Positions 1-8,740 are shown, numbered from the stretch's first letter. The stretch: DNA of 37,311 nt from an uncultured Clostridia bacterium (GCA_905235455.1 CAJOLL010000009.1:1-37311); one strand, 5' to 3'. Numbers and translations: made by a program. The notes: generated from the letters alone by a model not told the origin.

Positions 1-807
1 GTCAGCCTTGTACTCTTCAAGAGTATCAAACTCGGAAACGTCTTTTGCGAAATCATCGTCGAGCTCCGGAAGTTCCTTGACCTTGATCGCATGAAGCTTG
101 ATCTGGAAAGTAGCTTCCTTACCCTTGAGGTTTTCAGCGTGATAATCTTCCGGGAAAGTAACCGTGATCGGGAACTCTTCGTCAATGTTGTGTCCGATGA
201 GCTGCTCTTCGAAGCCCGGGATGAAGGAGTTGGAACCGATCTTCAGATCGTGACCCTCAGCCTTTCCACCTTCAAAAGCAACGCCGTCTACAAAACCTTC
301 AAAGTCGATCGTTACTGTATCGCCATCTTCCACGCCGCGGCCTTCAACCGGAACCATACGGCCGTTTCTGTCCTGCTGGCGCTTCAGCTCAGCATCTACT
401 GTCTCGTCGGAAGGAGCGATAAAGCGGTATTCAGCTTCTACACCCTCGTATTTTCCAAGTTCTACTTCCGGCTTAACGGTTACGGAAATAGTGTACTTCA
501 TGCCCTTATCTTCACCGATCTCCTGAACGTCAAGTTCCGGACGGGATACGACCTGAAGGTTATTCTCCTTAACTGCAGCAGCGTATGCCGGGTTTACGAT
601 GAAATCGATTGCATCATCATAAAGAACGCCCTCACCATAGTACTGCTTAACGAGCTTCAGCGGTGCCTTACCCTTACGGAAACCTGGGATCTGAAAACGA
701 TTCTTATTTTTGTTAAAGGACTTTGTAAGTGCGTCTTTAAATTCTTCCGGGGATGCTTCCAATGAGATAACGACGATATTGTTATCCTTCTTCTCAACAG
801 ATGCCAT
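1..807 (-). CDS. tig: Trigger factor, ribosome-associated chaperone and prolyl isomerase (3' end cut by window)
   Basis: The first 269 codons are present; the gene runs off the left edge. Trigger factor binds the ribosome exit tunnel beside L23 and shields nascent chains in the cytoplasm. The ribosome-binding signature GFRKGKAP is seen at residues 42-49 of the N-terminal domain. It is followed by an FKBP-like PPIase domain (around residues 150-240, with DGDTVTIDFEGFVDG and FIPGFEEQLIGH) and by the start of the C-terminal chaperone arms. The ATG start is preceded by GGAGGAAATAGAT, a strong Shine-Dalgarno site. A consensus-like promoter lies about 50 bases upstream. Missing residues are simply outside the window; there is no sign of a frameshift. 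Confidence 0.97.
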   Translation of the reverse strand, partial: MASVEKKDNNIVVISLEASPEEFKDALTKSFNKNKNRFQIPGFRKGKAPLKLVKQYYGEGVLYDDAIDFIVNPAYAAAVKENNLQVVSRPELDVQEIGEDKGMKYTISVTVKPEVELGKYEGVEAEYRFIAPSDETVDAELKRQQDRNGRMVPVEGRGVEDGDTVTIDFEGFVDGVAFEGGKAEGHDLKIGSNSFIPGFEEQLIGHNIDEEFPITVTFPEDYHAENLKGKEATFQIKLHAIKVKELPELDDDFAKDVSEFDTLEEYKAD

Positions 808-854
808 ATCTATTTCCTCCATAATATACTATAAGTCTAGTTACACGGAAAGGT

Positions 855-883
855 ATTTTATCACAGACTTTCAAGTAATTCAA
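855..883 (-). promoter_or_regulatory. Sigma-A type promoter of tig
   Basis: On the minus strand TTGAAT (878-883) and TAAAAT (855-860) are separated by exactly 17 bases and point at the trigger factor gene, leaving an untranslated leader of roughly 40 bases. Seen in sequence; activity is inferred. Confidence 0.7.
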
Positions 884-940
884 TCATATTTTCCAAGCGT
901 CGATAACACACCTTGCGAAAAGCACTGTCCGGGCTGAGAA

Positions 941-972
941 ACAAAAAAGAACCGCCATTTTCAGGCAGTTCT
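941..972 (-). terminator. Intrinsic terminator after tRNA-Arg
   Basis: A nine-pair stem with one mismatch (964-972 with 948-956) is followed on the minus strand by a T-run (TTCTTTTTTG). It lies directly behind the tRNA 3' end and separates the tRNA transcript from the tig promoter. Confidence 0.8.
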
Positions 973-980
973 CTTTCATC

Positions 981-1057
981 TGGCGCGCCCGGCAGAGATC
1001 GAATCCACAACCTTCTGATCCGTAGTCAGACACTCTATCCAGTTGAGCTACGGGCGC
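981..1057 (-). tRNA. tRNA-Arg, anticodon ACG (read as ICG)
   Basis: A full cloverleaf can be drawn on the minus strand. The acceptor stem is GCGCCCG paired with CGGGCGC, the anticodon loop is CTACGGA with anticodon ACG, and the T-arm holds GGTTCGA-like sequence in the form GGATTCGATCTC. The 3' CCA is encoded (981-983) after discriminator G. It decodes CGU, CGC and CGA after A34 deamination. An intrinsic terminator follows. Confidence 0.95.
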
Positions 1058-1114
1058 AAATAATCATTGCCGCTTGCACAGCATGATGTATTTTAGTCCT
1101 TGAATACCATCTTG

Positions 1115-2056
1115 TCAATGGTCTTTTGCAACATTTCGTTCTTTTTCGGAAACAGTCTTTCCCGCGAGCGGAAGCAGGATCTCAATAATGAACAGTTCAT
1201 CTTTCACCTCTGCGGTAATCGTACCTTTCATTCGCTCGATAAGGCCCTTGGCGATCGCAAGCCCAAGGCCCGTAGACGTGGAGGTCCTCGCCTTATCCCC
1301 CTTATAGAAACGGTCGAAGATCTGATCGACATCGATCACCTCAGCCGGCTTTTTGTCGTTAAAACAAGTAAAGTGCAGTTTCCCGTCCTTTTTTTCGAGC
1401 GTCATACCCAGACGGTTCTGCCCATGAACCAGCGCATTTTTCACCAGATTCTGTATGACTCGGCAGAGCGCCACTTCATTGGCCACGATCGGCAGTTCCT
1501 CATCACAGAAAGACACCTCTGGAGTCAGGCCTCTGGTCTCGAAATCTTCGTAGAAAGATAGGACCGTCTCGCAGATGCACTGTCTTCCGTCCATAGGAAC
1601 GACCGCCAGTTCATAGCTCTGATCCTGCATCTTCGTGTAGGTAAACAATTCTTCCAACAGCTCCTTCAGGCTGGAGATACGGTTCTTGATAATCTGAAGA
1701 TAATGCTCTTTTTCCTCTTGGGAATCCGTCATGACCAAAAGCTGGACATACCCGTCCAGAGACGTCAGAGGAGTTCTGATGTCATGAGAAAGATTCGCGA
1801 TCGCTTCTTTAAGATTATTTTCGTTTCTTTCAATAGCAATCTTCTCTTCCTGATATTTATTACAGATATCGTTCATGCGAGAGACCATCTCGCTGATTTC
1901 CTTATACGGCACTTCCGCGGTAAGCCGCTGGTTCGTCGTATGATTCTGCATGACTTCGAGCTGCTGGCAGTTCTTTCTGATTTGTAACCGGTAATGGACA
2001 AGAGCGACCAGAAGTGCCAGCGCGACAGCGGTTGAAATGATACCCCAGAAAATCAT
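1115..2056 (-). CDS. Membrane sensor histidine kinase of the ABC-transporter cluster
   Basis: The protein has 313 residues with one N-terminal membrane helix (about 2-21), a short linker and a complete kinase core. The phosphoacceptor box NLSHDIRTPLTSLDGY contains His91, the N-box NLVKNALVHG contains Asn207, and the G-box TGLGLAIAKG lies around 262-270. There is no sizeable extracellular sensor domain. That is typical of 'intramembrane-sensing' kinases that respond together with an ABC transporter to antimicrobial peptides. It is the last gene of the cluster, 12 bases after an ABC ATPase, and its likely partner is the response regulator at the other end. The ligand is not readable from the sequence. 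Confidence 0.9.
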   Translation of the reverse strand: MIFWGIISTAVALALLVALVHYRLQIRKNCQQLEVMQNHTTNQRLTAEVPYKEISEMVSRMNDICNKYQEEKIAIERNENNLKEAIANLSHDIRTPLTSLDGYVQLLVMTDSQEEKEHYLQIIKNRISSLKELLEELFTYTKMQDQSYELAVVPMDGRQCICETVLSFYEDFETRGLTPEVSFCDEELPIVANEVALCRVIQNLVKNALVHGQNRLGMTLEKKDGKLHFTCFNDKKPAEVIDVDQIFDRFYKGDKARTSTSTGLGLAIAKGLIERMKGTITAEVKDELFIIEILLPLAGKTVSEKERNVAKDH

Positions 2057-2068
2057 GGTTGCTTCTCC

Positions 2069-2983
2069 TTACCTCTCGCTTGCGCCGCCGGTGACCGAAA
2101 GGAAGTAGTCCTCGAGGTTCTCGTTCTTTACGGCAATATTCAGAGTCTTAATATTATTTTTGGCAAGTTCCAGCACGATCTCTCCGCTGTCTTCGAGTCT
2201 TTCGAAGATCTGAATGACGCTGTTATCTACGACCTTAAAGTCAGAAATGCCCATCTTTTCAATGATCGTGACTGCCTTCGCCGTGTCACTCGGACGGATC
2301 TCGATCCTCTCCTGGCAGCGCCGGAGGAGATCGGCCTGCGAAAACTGGTCGATGATCCTGCCGTTATGGATGATTCCGTATCTCGTAACGATCTTGGAGA
2401 GTTCTTCCAGAATATGTGAAGAAATAAGGATCGTGATGTTTCTTTCTTTGTTGAGCCGGCTGATCAGCTCACGGACTTCCACAATACCCTGCGGATCCAG
2501 TCCGTTGATCGGTTCGTCCAAAAGAAGGATATCCGGGTGCCCGACAAGACTCATGGCAATGCCGAGGCGTTGCTTCATACCCATGGAGTACGCCTTGACT
2601 TTACGCTTTCCGACACCGCCAAGACCGACGGCCTCGAGCAACTCCTGAAGATAGGATTCATCGTTTTCGCCCAGGACCATGGCCATGAGCTTCATATTCG
2701 CCATGGCGTTTAAGTTCGGATAAAGACCGGGGGTCTCGATAAGAACACCGACGCGGTCACGCATGCGGGAGGTCTTCTCTTCACTTTCGCCGAAGATCGT
2801 AAAGCTCCCTTCGGTCGGCTTGGCAAGACCGGACAGCATCTTAAGGAGCGTCGTTTTACCGGCACCGTTTCTTCCGATCAGGCCGTAAATCTCGCCCTGT
2901 TTCAGACGGATCGAAACGTGATCAACGGCAACGAGTGACCCGTATCTTTTCGTGATATTATCGGTTTCCAATAAGTATTCCAA
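2069..2983 (-). CDS. ABC transporter ATPase (third copy, no own permease)
   Basis: This is a 304-residue cytoplasmic ATPase of the BcrA/LanF type. It has Walker A GRNGAGKTT (residues 37-45), ABC signature YSMGMKQRLGIA, Walker B with ILLLDEPINGLDPQG, and the family's about 80-residue C-terminal extension ending LEDYF...TGG. The start codon is TTG, placed by CGGAGG a few bases upstream. It is clearly homologous to the ATPases at 3914-4825 and 5734-6645, but unlike them it is followed by the kinase gene rather than a permease. A 137-base gap with a strong inverted repeat separates it from the preceding permease. It probably energises one of the two permeases, or forms a mixed dimer with another ATPase. 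Confidence 0.93.
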   Translation of the reverse strand: MEYLLETDNITKRYGSLVAVDHVSIRLKQGEIYGLIGRNGAGKTTLLKMLSGLAKPTEGSFTIFGESEEKTSRMRDRVGVLIETPGLYPNLNAMANMKLMAMVLGENDESYLQELLEAVGLGGVGKRKVKAYSMGMKQRLGIAMSLVGHPDILLLDEPINGLDPQGIVEVRELISRLNKERNITILISSHILEELSKIVTRYGIIHNGRIIDQFSQADLLRRCQERIEIRPSDTAKAVTIIEKMGISDFKVVDNSVIQIFERLEDSGEIVLELAKNNIKTLNIAVKNENLEDYFLSVTGGASER

Positions 2984-3039
2984 CTCAAACCTCCGTAGTT
3001 CTAACCATCCTGTTTATTATAAAGCATTCCCTCAGGAAA

Positions 3040-3081
3040 GAAAATAGAACACTGTCCCAAGGAGGAGTGTGTTCTATTTTC
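3040..3081. repeat. Perfect 13-bp inverted repeat between permease and third ATPase
   Basis: GAAAATAGAACAC (3040-3052) and GTGTTCTATTTTC (3069-3081) can form a hairpin with a 16-base loop. On the minus strand it is followed by TTTCC, so it could be a weak terminator or mRNA-processing hairpin that lowers or separates expression of the downstream ATPase and kinase genes. Confidence 0.6.
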
Positions 3082-3120
3082 CAGTTAAGAGGGTATTATT
3101 ATAGGTCAGATCCTGCTATG

Positions 3121-3921
3121 TTATTTCACATCTCGCTTCTGCTGAAGCATCATGCTTCCAAAAAGGGAGAGTGCGATATAGGCCACACTGATGCCGACAA
3201 AGATCAAGATCGCTTTCGTGTTTGCATCTGTGTGAGCAAAATTCATATAAACACTGTCATAGAAGATTTCTGTCGGAAGGACCTTCGGGCTGGAGAAGAT
3301 CTTCTTTACTGCCATGTCGAGGAGCGTCTCGATAAGAGCGAAGATACCGAGAGAGATGATCAGAGAAGATACGACACCGCCGACAGAGTTGTTAAAGAGC
3401 GTCGTAAAGAAGAAGAAGATTGCAGAGAAGGCAACTGCGCCAAAGTACATAAGACCAAGGGACTTAAGCATAGCCGTTACACTTCCCATTGTGAAAGCGT
3501 CGACGAAAAGTGCAGTCAGTCCGAGCATTACGCCATAGCCGATAATAATGAACGCTGTCATACCGATTACTGCAGAGATCCATCTTGCAAGTGTCTGCTT
3601 CCATCTTTGTTTGGAAAGACCGATCAGGTTCTTATCAAAACCACACTTGTGTTCCGCATTTGTGAAAAGCACTATAAATACCGCCAGGATGACTAGGACA
3701 TTGGAGTTCTGGAGGAATGTGGTTACTGCATTGACTCCGCTGATCTTGTCAATCGACATCATGGCTGCGCCGTTTCCGTCAAACATATTAAAAGGATCAT
3801 CAAAGATCAGTTTCAGAGAGAAGAACTGCAATATTGCGAAGCAAACCGTCACTATAGCAATTACCCATGTCGATACCGCACGGCTCATACGGTACAGGTT
3901 CATTTTGATCAGATTAAACAT
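3121..3921 (-). CDS. ABC-2 type permease subunit (second transporter)
   Basis: This hydrophobic protein of 266 residues has about six predicted membrane helices. The first begins near residue 17, after the amphipathic start MFNLIKMNLYRMSRA. Its size and layout match LanE/LanG/BcrB-type permeases of lantibiotic or bacitracin immunity transporters. The start overlaps the stop of the upstream ATPase gene by 8 bases, which implies translational coupling and a fixed ATPase-permease pair. It is homologous to the permease at 4935-5741: both open MFN...M.MYR.S.AVSTW/Y. The substrate cannot be deduced. Confidence 0.88.
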   Translation of the reverse strand: MFNLIKMNLYRMSRAVSTWVIAIVTVCFAILQFFSLKLIFDDPFNMFDGNGAAMMSIDKISGVNAVTTFLQNSNVLVILAVFIVLFTNAEHKCGFDKNLIGLSKQRWKQTLARWISAVIGMTAFIIIGYGVMLGLTALFVDAFTMGSVTAMLKSLGLMYFGAVAFSAIFFFFTTLFNNSVGGVVSSLIISLGIFALIETLLDMAVKKIFSSPKVLPTEIFYDSVYMNFAHTDANTKAILIFVGISVAYIALSLFGSMMLQQKRDVK

Positions 3922-4825
3922 TTTCTTTTCCTCCTGTCAGCTGGAAGTAGTAGTCTTCAAGTGCCTCTGTTTTTAAGGCGATTGCATTGGTCTGGACATT
4001 TTCTTTTGCCAGCGCTACCGTGATCGCACCGCTCTCATTGAGACGCTCATAGATATTAATCGCATCATCTTTGACTTCGATCTTGGAAAATCCCATAGTG
4101 TTGAGGATCTCAAGAGTCTTATTGATATCGCTGGTCTTAAGTTCGAGTCTTTCGCAGCACTTGCTGAAGAGTTCTTCCTTGCTCTCTTCTTCAAGAAGCT
4201 TACCTTCGTGGATAATACCGTACTGGGTAGCTACCTTCGAGAGTTCATCGAGGATATGGCTGGAGATCAGGATCGTGATTCCGCGGTCATTGCAGAGGTG
4301 ATGGAGAATGTTTCTCATTTCCGCGATACCCTGCGGGTCAAGACCGTTGATCGGTTCGTCGAGGATCAGAAGCTCCGGTTTATTGACAAGAGCCATCGCT
4401 ATGCCGAGACGCTGCTTCATACCGAGGGAGAACTGCTTTGCTTTCTTCTTACCTGTATCGGCAAGTCCGACTTCCTCGAGAAGTCCCATGAGGTAGTTCT
4501 TATCTTTGATGCCGAGCGCGATCGCTTTTGTGGTCAGGTTCTGCATCGCCGTCATATTCGGATAAAGTCCGGGAGCTTCGATCAGGACACCGACCTTCGA
4601 CATCATCTGCTCTGTCGTTTCTCCGTTCTTGCCGTGGATCTCATAAGATCCGGAAGTCGGGCGGGAAAGTCCGCCGATCATTTTCATCAATGTTGTTTTA
4701 CCGGCACCGTTTCTGCCGATCAGACCATAGATCGCACCACGCTGAACGTGAATGGATACTTCATTGGAAGCTTTGTACGACCCATACTGTTTGGTCAATT
4801 CATTGGTTGTCAGAATGTAATCCAT
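3914..4825 (-). CDS. ABC transporter ATPase (second transporter)
   Basis: This 303-residue ATPase has the same architecture as its two neighbours: Walker A GRNGAGKTT, signature FSLGMKQRLGIA, Walker B with LLILDEPINGLDPQG, the switch-His region ISSHILDELSKV, and a C-terminal extension ending LEDYYFQLTGG. The ATG follows an AAGGAGGAG Shine-Dalgarno site. Its last codons overlap the permease start, so the two proteins are probably made in equal amounts. It is the ATP-hydrolysing part of a membrane export or immunity complex. Confidence 0.94.
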   Translation of the reverse strand: MDYILTTNELTKQYGSYKASNEVSIHVQRGAIYGLIGRNGAGKTTLMKMIGGLSRPTSGSYEIHGKNGETTEQMMSKVGVLIEAPGLYPNMTAMQNLTTKAIALGIKDKNYLMGLLEEVGLADTGKKKAKQFSLGMKQRLGIAMALVNKPELLILDEPINGLDPQGIAEMRNILHHLCNDRGITILISSHILDELSKVATQYGIIHEGKLLEEESKEELFSKCCERLELKTSDINKTLEILNTMGFSKIEVKDDAINIYERLNESGAITVALAKENVQTNAIALKTEALEDYYFQLTGGKENV

Positions 4826-4934
4826 TGTTGTCTCCTCCTTGTGTTTACGAATTCATTGTAGAAAACAAATCCTAATCAATCGCCAAGGAGAAGTTTAGTA
4901 TTCCAAAAGAAAAGGTTAAGAAAAAGTTAAGAAG

Positions 4935-5741
4935 TCAGACGTTGACATCCTTCCTGTCGGAAAGGAATACCGACATTGTCAGCGCCAGAGCCAGATATAC
5001 CAGGGCTACTAAGATCGTACGGATCGTCGCGACAGTTCCCATACTCCCGTGATAACTCATAAAGGCATAGTCCAAAAAATAATCGGCAAGGTTAATGTCC
5101 AGATGCGTGATTCTGGCAAACAAGCCGGCGAACAAGACCTCAATCAATGTGAACGTTCCGGAAGAGATCAGGATACCGATGACCATACCGCCGGCCGGAC
5201 TCTTAAATAATGATGTGATCCAGAATACCATCGTTACCAGCGAGATCAGGCAAAGGTAGACCACAAAGAACCCTACTGCGTAATCGCCCCATTTCGCCGA
5301 TTTAAAAGCTCTGACGCATGCCGCGGAAAGCCCGAGACCGGCAAAAGAATAAACTATGTAGCTGGCAGTGATGCATGTCACGAGCGCCAGCCATTTGGAA
5401 AAGACCAGAGTTCTTCTGCTCTCAAACATTGAATAGGTATTCTTGGCAAAGCCCTTGGTAAAGTCGCAGTTTGTAAAGATCACGGAAAAAATCGTCACGA
5501 GGATCAGATAGGTATTGGATGACTGAATATAAAACAGATGCACGACCGACGGCGTTAAGCGACTGATCGAAAGACCGGATTCGCTCATGGTCACGGAAAC
5601 CATACCCATAAGCGGATTATCATAAGCGATGATGAGAAGACCGAGGGTCAAAAACAGCGATACAAAAAGAATGCCGAGGATAACATATGTGGAAACCGCT
5701 TTTGAAGCGCGGTACATATGCATGCGGAAAATATTAAACAT
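4935..5741 (-). CDS. ABC-2 type permease subunit (first transporter)
   Basis: The protein has 268 residues and about six membrane helices, and is the paralogue of the permease at 3121-3921. I chose the ATG at 5741 (protein start MFNIFRMHMYR). A GTG three codons earlier lies inside the GGAGGTG Shine-Dalgarno site, and the paralogue starts at the equivalent residue. The start overlaps the stop of the upstream ATPase gene by 8 bases, exactly as in the second transporter, which supports a tandem duplication of an ATPase-permease unit. A gap of about 110 bases without a clear terminator separates it from the next unit. Confidence 0.88.
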   Translation of the reverse strand: MFNIFRMHMYRASKAVSTYVILGILFVSLFLTLGLLIIAYDNPLMGMVSVTMSESGLSISRLTPSVVHLFYIQSSNTYLILVTIFSVIFTNCDFTKGFAKNTYSMFESRRTLVFSKWLALVTCITASYIVYSFAGLGLSAACVRAFKSAKWGDYAVGFFVVYLCLISLVTMVFWITSLFKSPAGGMVIGILISSGTFTLIEVLFAGLFARITHLDINLADYFLDYAFMSYHGSMGTVATIRTILVALVYLALALTMSVFLSDRKDVNV

Positions 5742-6645
5742 AAGCGGCACCTCCTGTCAGATTAAAATAGTAATCTTCAACAGACTGTCCTTCCGTCCGC
5801 ATCTCCAGAGTCTGGATACCTTTCTGAGCAAGGGCCATCGAGATCGCGCCACCCTCTGTCGCGCGTTCGCGGACCTCAATATGATCGGAAAGAACGGAGA
5901 AATCGTTGATGCCCATTTCTCTTAAGACAGTCTGCGCCGCATTATTATCCGAAGTTTTTAGATAAAGGCGCGGCCGGCAGCGAGTCAAAAGCTCTTCATT
6001 TGTGGCTTCTGCCATAAGGACACCGTTATGAATGATGCCGTAACGGTCGGCCACCTTCGAGAGTTCTTCGAGGATATGACTGGAGATGACGATGGAGATG
6101 TGCTTTTCGACACAAAGTCTCTGGATCAGGTTTCTTACTTCCGCGATACCCTGCGGATCGAGTCCGTTGATCGGTTCGTCCAAAAGCAGGAGCTCCGGCT
6201 CGTTAACCATTGCGATCGCGATGCCCAGGCGCTGGCGCATACCTAAAGAAAAGTTCTTCACAGGCTTTTTGCCGACGCCGTAAAGACCTACAAAAGCCAA
6301 AAGATCGTTCAAGTATCTGTCGTTATTGATTCCCGCCGCGATCGCTTTTGCCTTGAGATTCTGAAAAGCATTAAGGTTCTGGAATACGCCCGGATCCTCG
6401 ATCAGTACACCGATCTTCGATCTCATGGCAGAAGACTGTTGTCCGTTCGCGTCATAGATCGCATAGGTACCCGAAGTCGGAGTGGCCAGATTGGCGATCA
6501 TCTTAAGAAGTGTCGTCTTACCGGCACCATTTCTGCCGATCAATCCGTAGACCTCTCCCCGCTCCACATGAATGGAGACCTTGTTGACGGCAAGAGTACC
6601 GCCATACGCTTTCGTGATCTCATCAGTTTGAAGAATAATACCCAT
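5734..6645 (-). CDS. ABC transporter ATPase (first transporter)
   Basis: The 303-residue ATPase has Walker A GRNGAGKTT, signature FSLGMRQRLGIA, Walker B with LLLLDEPINGLDPQG and a C-terminal extension ending VEDYYFNLTGG. It starts 15 bases after the response regulator stop, behind a weak GGAGCG ribosome site. It pairs with the overlapping permease. Its order in the cluster (regulator, ATPase, permease, ATPase, permease, ATPase, kinase) points to a self-regulated detoxification or signalling module. Confidence 0.94.
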   Translation of the reverse strand: MGIILQTDEITKAYGGTLAVNKVSIHVERGEVYGLIGRNGAGKTTLLKMIANLATPTSGTYAIYDANGQQSSAMRSKIGVLIEDPGVFQNLNAFQNLKAKAIAAGINNDRYLNDLLAFVGLYGVGKKPVKNFSLGMRQRLGIAIAMVNEPELLLLDEPINGLDPQGIAEVRNLIQRLCVEKHISIVISSHILEELSKVADRYGIIHNGVLMAEATNEELLTRCRPRLYLKTSDNNAAQTVLREMGINDFSVLSDHIEVRERATEGGAISMALAQKGIQTLEMRTEGQSVEDYYFNLTGGAAYV

Positions 6646-6660
6646 GCGGAAACACGCTCC

Positions 6661-7341
6661 TTATTTCGCAAGTTTGTATCCGATGCCCCATACCGTTTCA
6701 ATGAATTCAGTATCCGTAAACTCTTTTATTTTCTTTCTTATATTGCTGATATGCACATTGATCGTCTTGTCTTCACCGATATAGATCTCGTTCCATGCAC
6801 AGTCATAGATATCCTGTTTCGTGAAAACACGCTTCGGGTGCGAAACCAGAAGGGCCAGGATCTGGAATTCTCTTTTGGTCAGTTGGACTTCATTATCGTC
6901 GACCATGACCGTGAAAGATGTCTCGTCGAGTGTCAGCTCCTTATAGTTGAGCTGTCCTCCGGTCGCCTCCCCGCTCTTTTGGGAAACGCGGCGGATCTGT
7001 ACGGCAACTCTCGCGAGAAGCTCCGGGATCTCAAACGGCTTCGTGATATAGTCCTCGGCACCGGATGTCAGCATCTCTACCTTGGTATCCATCTCGTCCT
7101 TGGCGGAAACGACAATGACCGGCGTATCCTTGATCGCCTTCATCTTCGGGAAAAGCTCATCTCCGCAAAGACCCGGCAGCATCATGTCCATAAGGACCAG
7201 ATCGTAATCTTCTTTTTCATAATAAAGCAGTGCTTCCGTTCCGGAGAAAGCCTGCTTTGTCTCATAGCCTGCTTTTTTCAAAGCATCGGCGATCAGGTGG
7301 TTAATCTCGGTATTGTCTTCAATGATAAGTATCTTTTTCAT
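6661..7341 (-). CDS. OmpR-family response regulator
   Basis: The protein has 226 residues. The receiver domain contains the acidic pair Glu8/Asp9, phospho-acceptor Asp52 (LVLMDMMLPG), Ser79 and Lys101. It is followed by a winged-helix DNA-binding domain (about 130-226, with LTKREFQILALL and GIGYKL near the end). Phosphorylation by the kinase encoded at 1115-2056 is inferred from shared operon context. It most likely activates its own promoter just upstream and so the whole transporter cluster. Confidence 0.95.
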   Translation of the reverse strand: MKKILIIEDNTEINHLIADALKKAGYETKQAFSGTEALLYYEKEDYDLVLMDMMLPGLCGDELFPKMKAIKDTPVIVVSAKDEMDTKVEMLTSGAEDYITKPFEIPELLARVAVQIRRVSQKSGEATGGQLNYKELTLDETSFTVMVDDNEVQLTKREFQILALLVSHPKRVFTKQDIYDCAWNEIYIGEDKTINVHISNIRKKIKEFTDTEFIETVWGIGYKLAK

Positions 7342-7370
7342 AATATTACCCTCTTAAATTCACTTTTATT

Positions 7371-7379
7371 ATCATACCA
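7371..7379 (-). promoter_or_regulatory. Extended -10 promoter ahead of the response regulator
   Basis: On the minus strand TGGTATGAT is a good extended -10 element (TGnTATnAT) about 30 bases before the ATG. No convincing -35 hexamer is seen, which is consistent with a promoter that needs an activator. Confidence 0.5.
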
Positions 7380-7415
7380 TATTTTTGAGATTTCCTACCG
7401 AGAAGTCTCTCCGAA

Positions 7416-8738
7416 TCATTCCTGTTTCAGGCTCATGGCACTGATCGGGATGCTCCCGTCTTCGTTTTTGTTTTCCTTATCGAATTCGATCTTAAGTGCA
7501 TAGCTCTCTCCGTCTACCGAAACCTTCAATTCATAGCCCATCTGATCTGCAAACGGATACCGGGAAAGCACGTCCCAGGAAGAATCATTGAGGCTCATAT
7601 CGCTTCCGATGCCGGCCTTTTTCGAAGAATAGATATCGAAATGCACGAGAGTTCCGGTCCAGTCGTCTTCTCCGTGGTAAACGCCATAGACCGTAATAGA
7701 GAAGCCCTTATAGCGGATCAGGATATTGCGAAGCCCATCCTCCATGTTTTCCGCAGGAACCAGCACCGGACCGCAGGAGACCGTCAGCGGATCTCCGAAG
7801 ATCGAATTGAGCTGAAGCGGTGCCGCATGATCCCCGATACGGACGGTTCTTCTGTTGTTGTAGTAAAGATACAGATCCGCCGTCTTCAGTTCAGTCTCGA
7901 TCGGATCTACGACGGAGATGACGTTTTGGGAATCACTTCTGAATCGCACCTGTCTCGAACTTACGCGAAGGTAATTGTCATACACTTCCGGCTGCAAAAA
8001 CAAAAGATTGGATGCATCAATGGAGATCATCTCATAATCGCTTTCGTCGGACTTGACGTTATGCGTGTAGAACCGGATCATTTCCTTTCCCTTTTCGCGC
8101 AGGATATCCTCCGATTCGGGAAGCACCTCCGCTGTTTCCGTATATGGGATGAGCGAGATGACGTCCGTCAGGTTTTCATTGGTATAGGCTTCAAAATAGT
8201 GGACCGAAAACGCATAAAGATTCATACAGCTTCTCGCCCAGGTGCGGTTAAGGTATACGGTCCCGTCCGGTTTTGTCTGCAGATAGAAATAGATCGGAGT
8301 TCCGCTGCTTCTCACTCCCGTCGTTGTAAGTTTAATCGGAATACAGCTCATGATCAGATCGGAATATTCTTCCGGATCATTGGAAAGCATCGTCTGAAGG
8401 AGCCGCTGTTTTTCCGCTCCTTCCACGACCTCAAATGTAAGCACCCTTCCCTGATTGGGGATCATTCTCGAAAGCACACTGATATATTCGTAATACTCCG
8501 AAAACGTCATGCCGTCCTTCTGTTCATCCGGGATCATTTCAAAAAGAGATTCCGTCAGCGAAATGTCGTCTAAAGAGTCGGCGACGATGCGCGCCATTTC
8601 CGGCACATCGATCGTGCTTTTCCTAAAGCCTTTTCCGGAACAGGAAGTAAGCATCCCCGCAAAAACGCACAGCACGAGCATGACCGAAAAGCACCGGATC
8701 CGAGAATGCATGTGCAGTTTTCCCGAAAAAAACTCCAT
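7416..8738 (-). CDS. Predicted lipoprotein of unknown function
   Basis: The start at 8738 is two bases after the rlmB stop. It is preferred over an upstream in-frame extension because it gives a proper lipoprotein signal: a hydrophobic helix followed by the lipobox LTSC at about residues 27-30. The mature part has about 410 residues, looks soluble and rich in beta strands, and should face the outside of the membrane. I recognise no family. It is translationally linked to rlmB, mrnC and cysS, but nothing in it suggests a role in RNA metabolism. An alternative is a clostridial envelope or sporulation-linked lipoprotein; this cannot be decided from sequence alone. Confidence 0.75.
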   Translation of the reverse strand: MEFFSGKLHMHSRIRCFSVMLVLCVFAGMLTSCSGKGFRKSTIDVPEMARIVADSLDDISLTESLFEMIPDEQKDGMTFSEYYEYISVLSRMIPNQGRVLTFEVVEGAEKQRLLQTMLSNDPEEYSDLIMSCIPIKLTTTGVRSSGTPIYFYLQTKPDGTVYLNRTWARSCMNLYAFSVHYFEAYTNENLTDVISLIPYTETAEVLPESEDILREKGKEMIRFYTHNVKSDESDYEMISIDASNLLFLQPEVYDNYLRVSSRQVRFRSDSQNVISVVDPIETELKTADLYLYYNNRRTVRIGDHAAPLQLNSIFGDPLTVSCGPVLVPAENMEDGLRNILIRYKGFSITVYGVYHGEDDWTGTLVHFDIYSSKKAGIGSDMSLNDSSWDVLSRYPFADQMGYELKVSVDGESYALKIEFDKENKNEDGSIPISAMSLKQE

Positions 8739-8740
8739 TT

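Noticed and set aside
91..765. A 224-codon plus-strand frame opposite the trigger factor gene
   Set aside because: The minus-strand frame is clearly trigger factor with promoter and ribosome site; the antisense product is meaningless.
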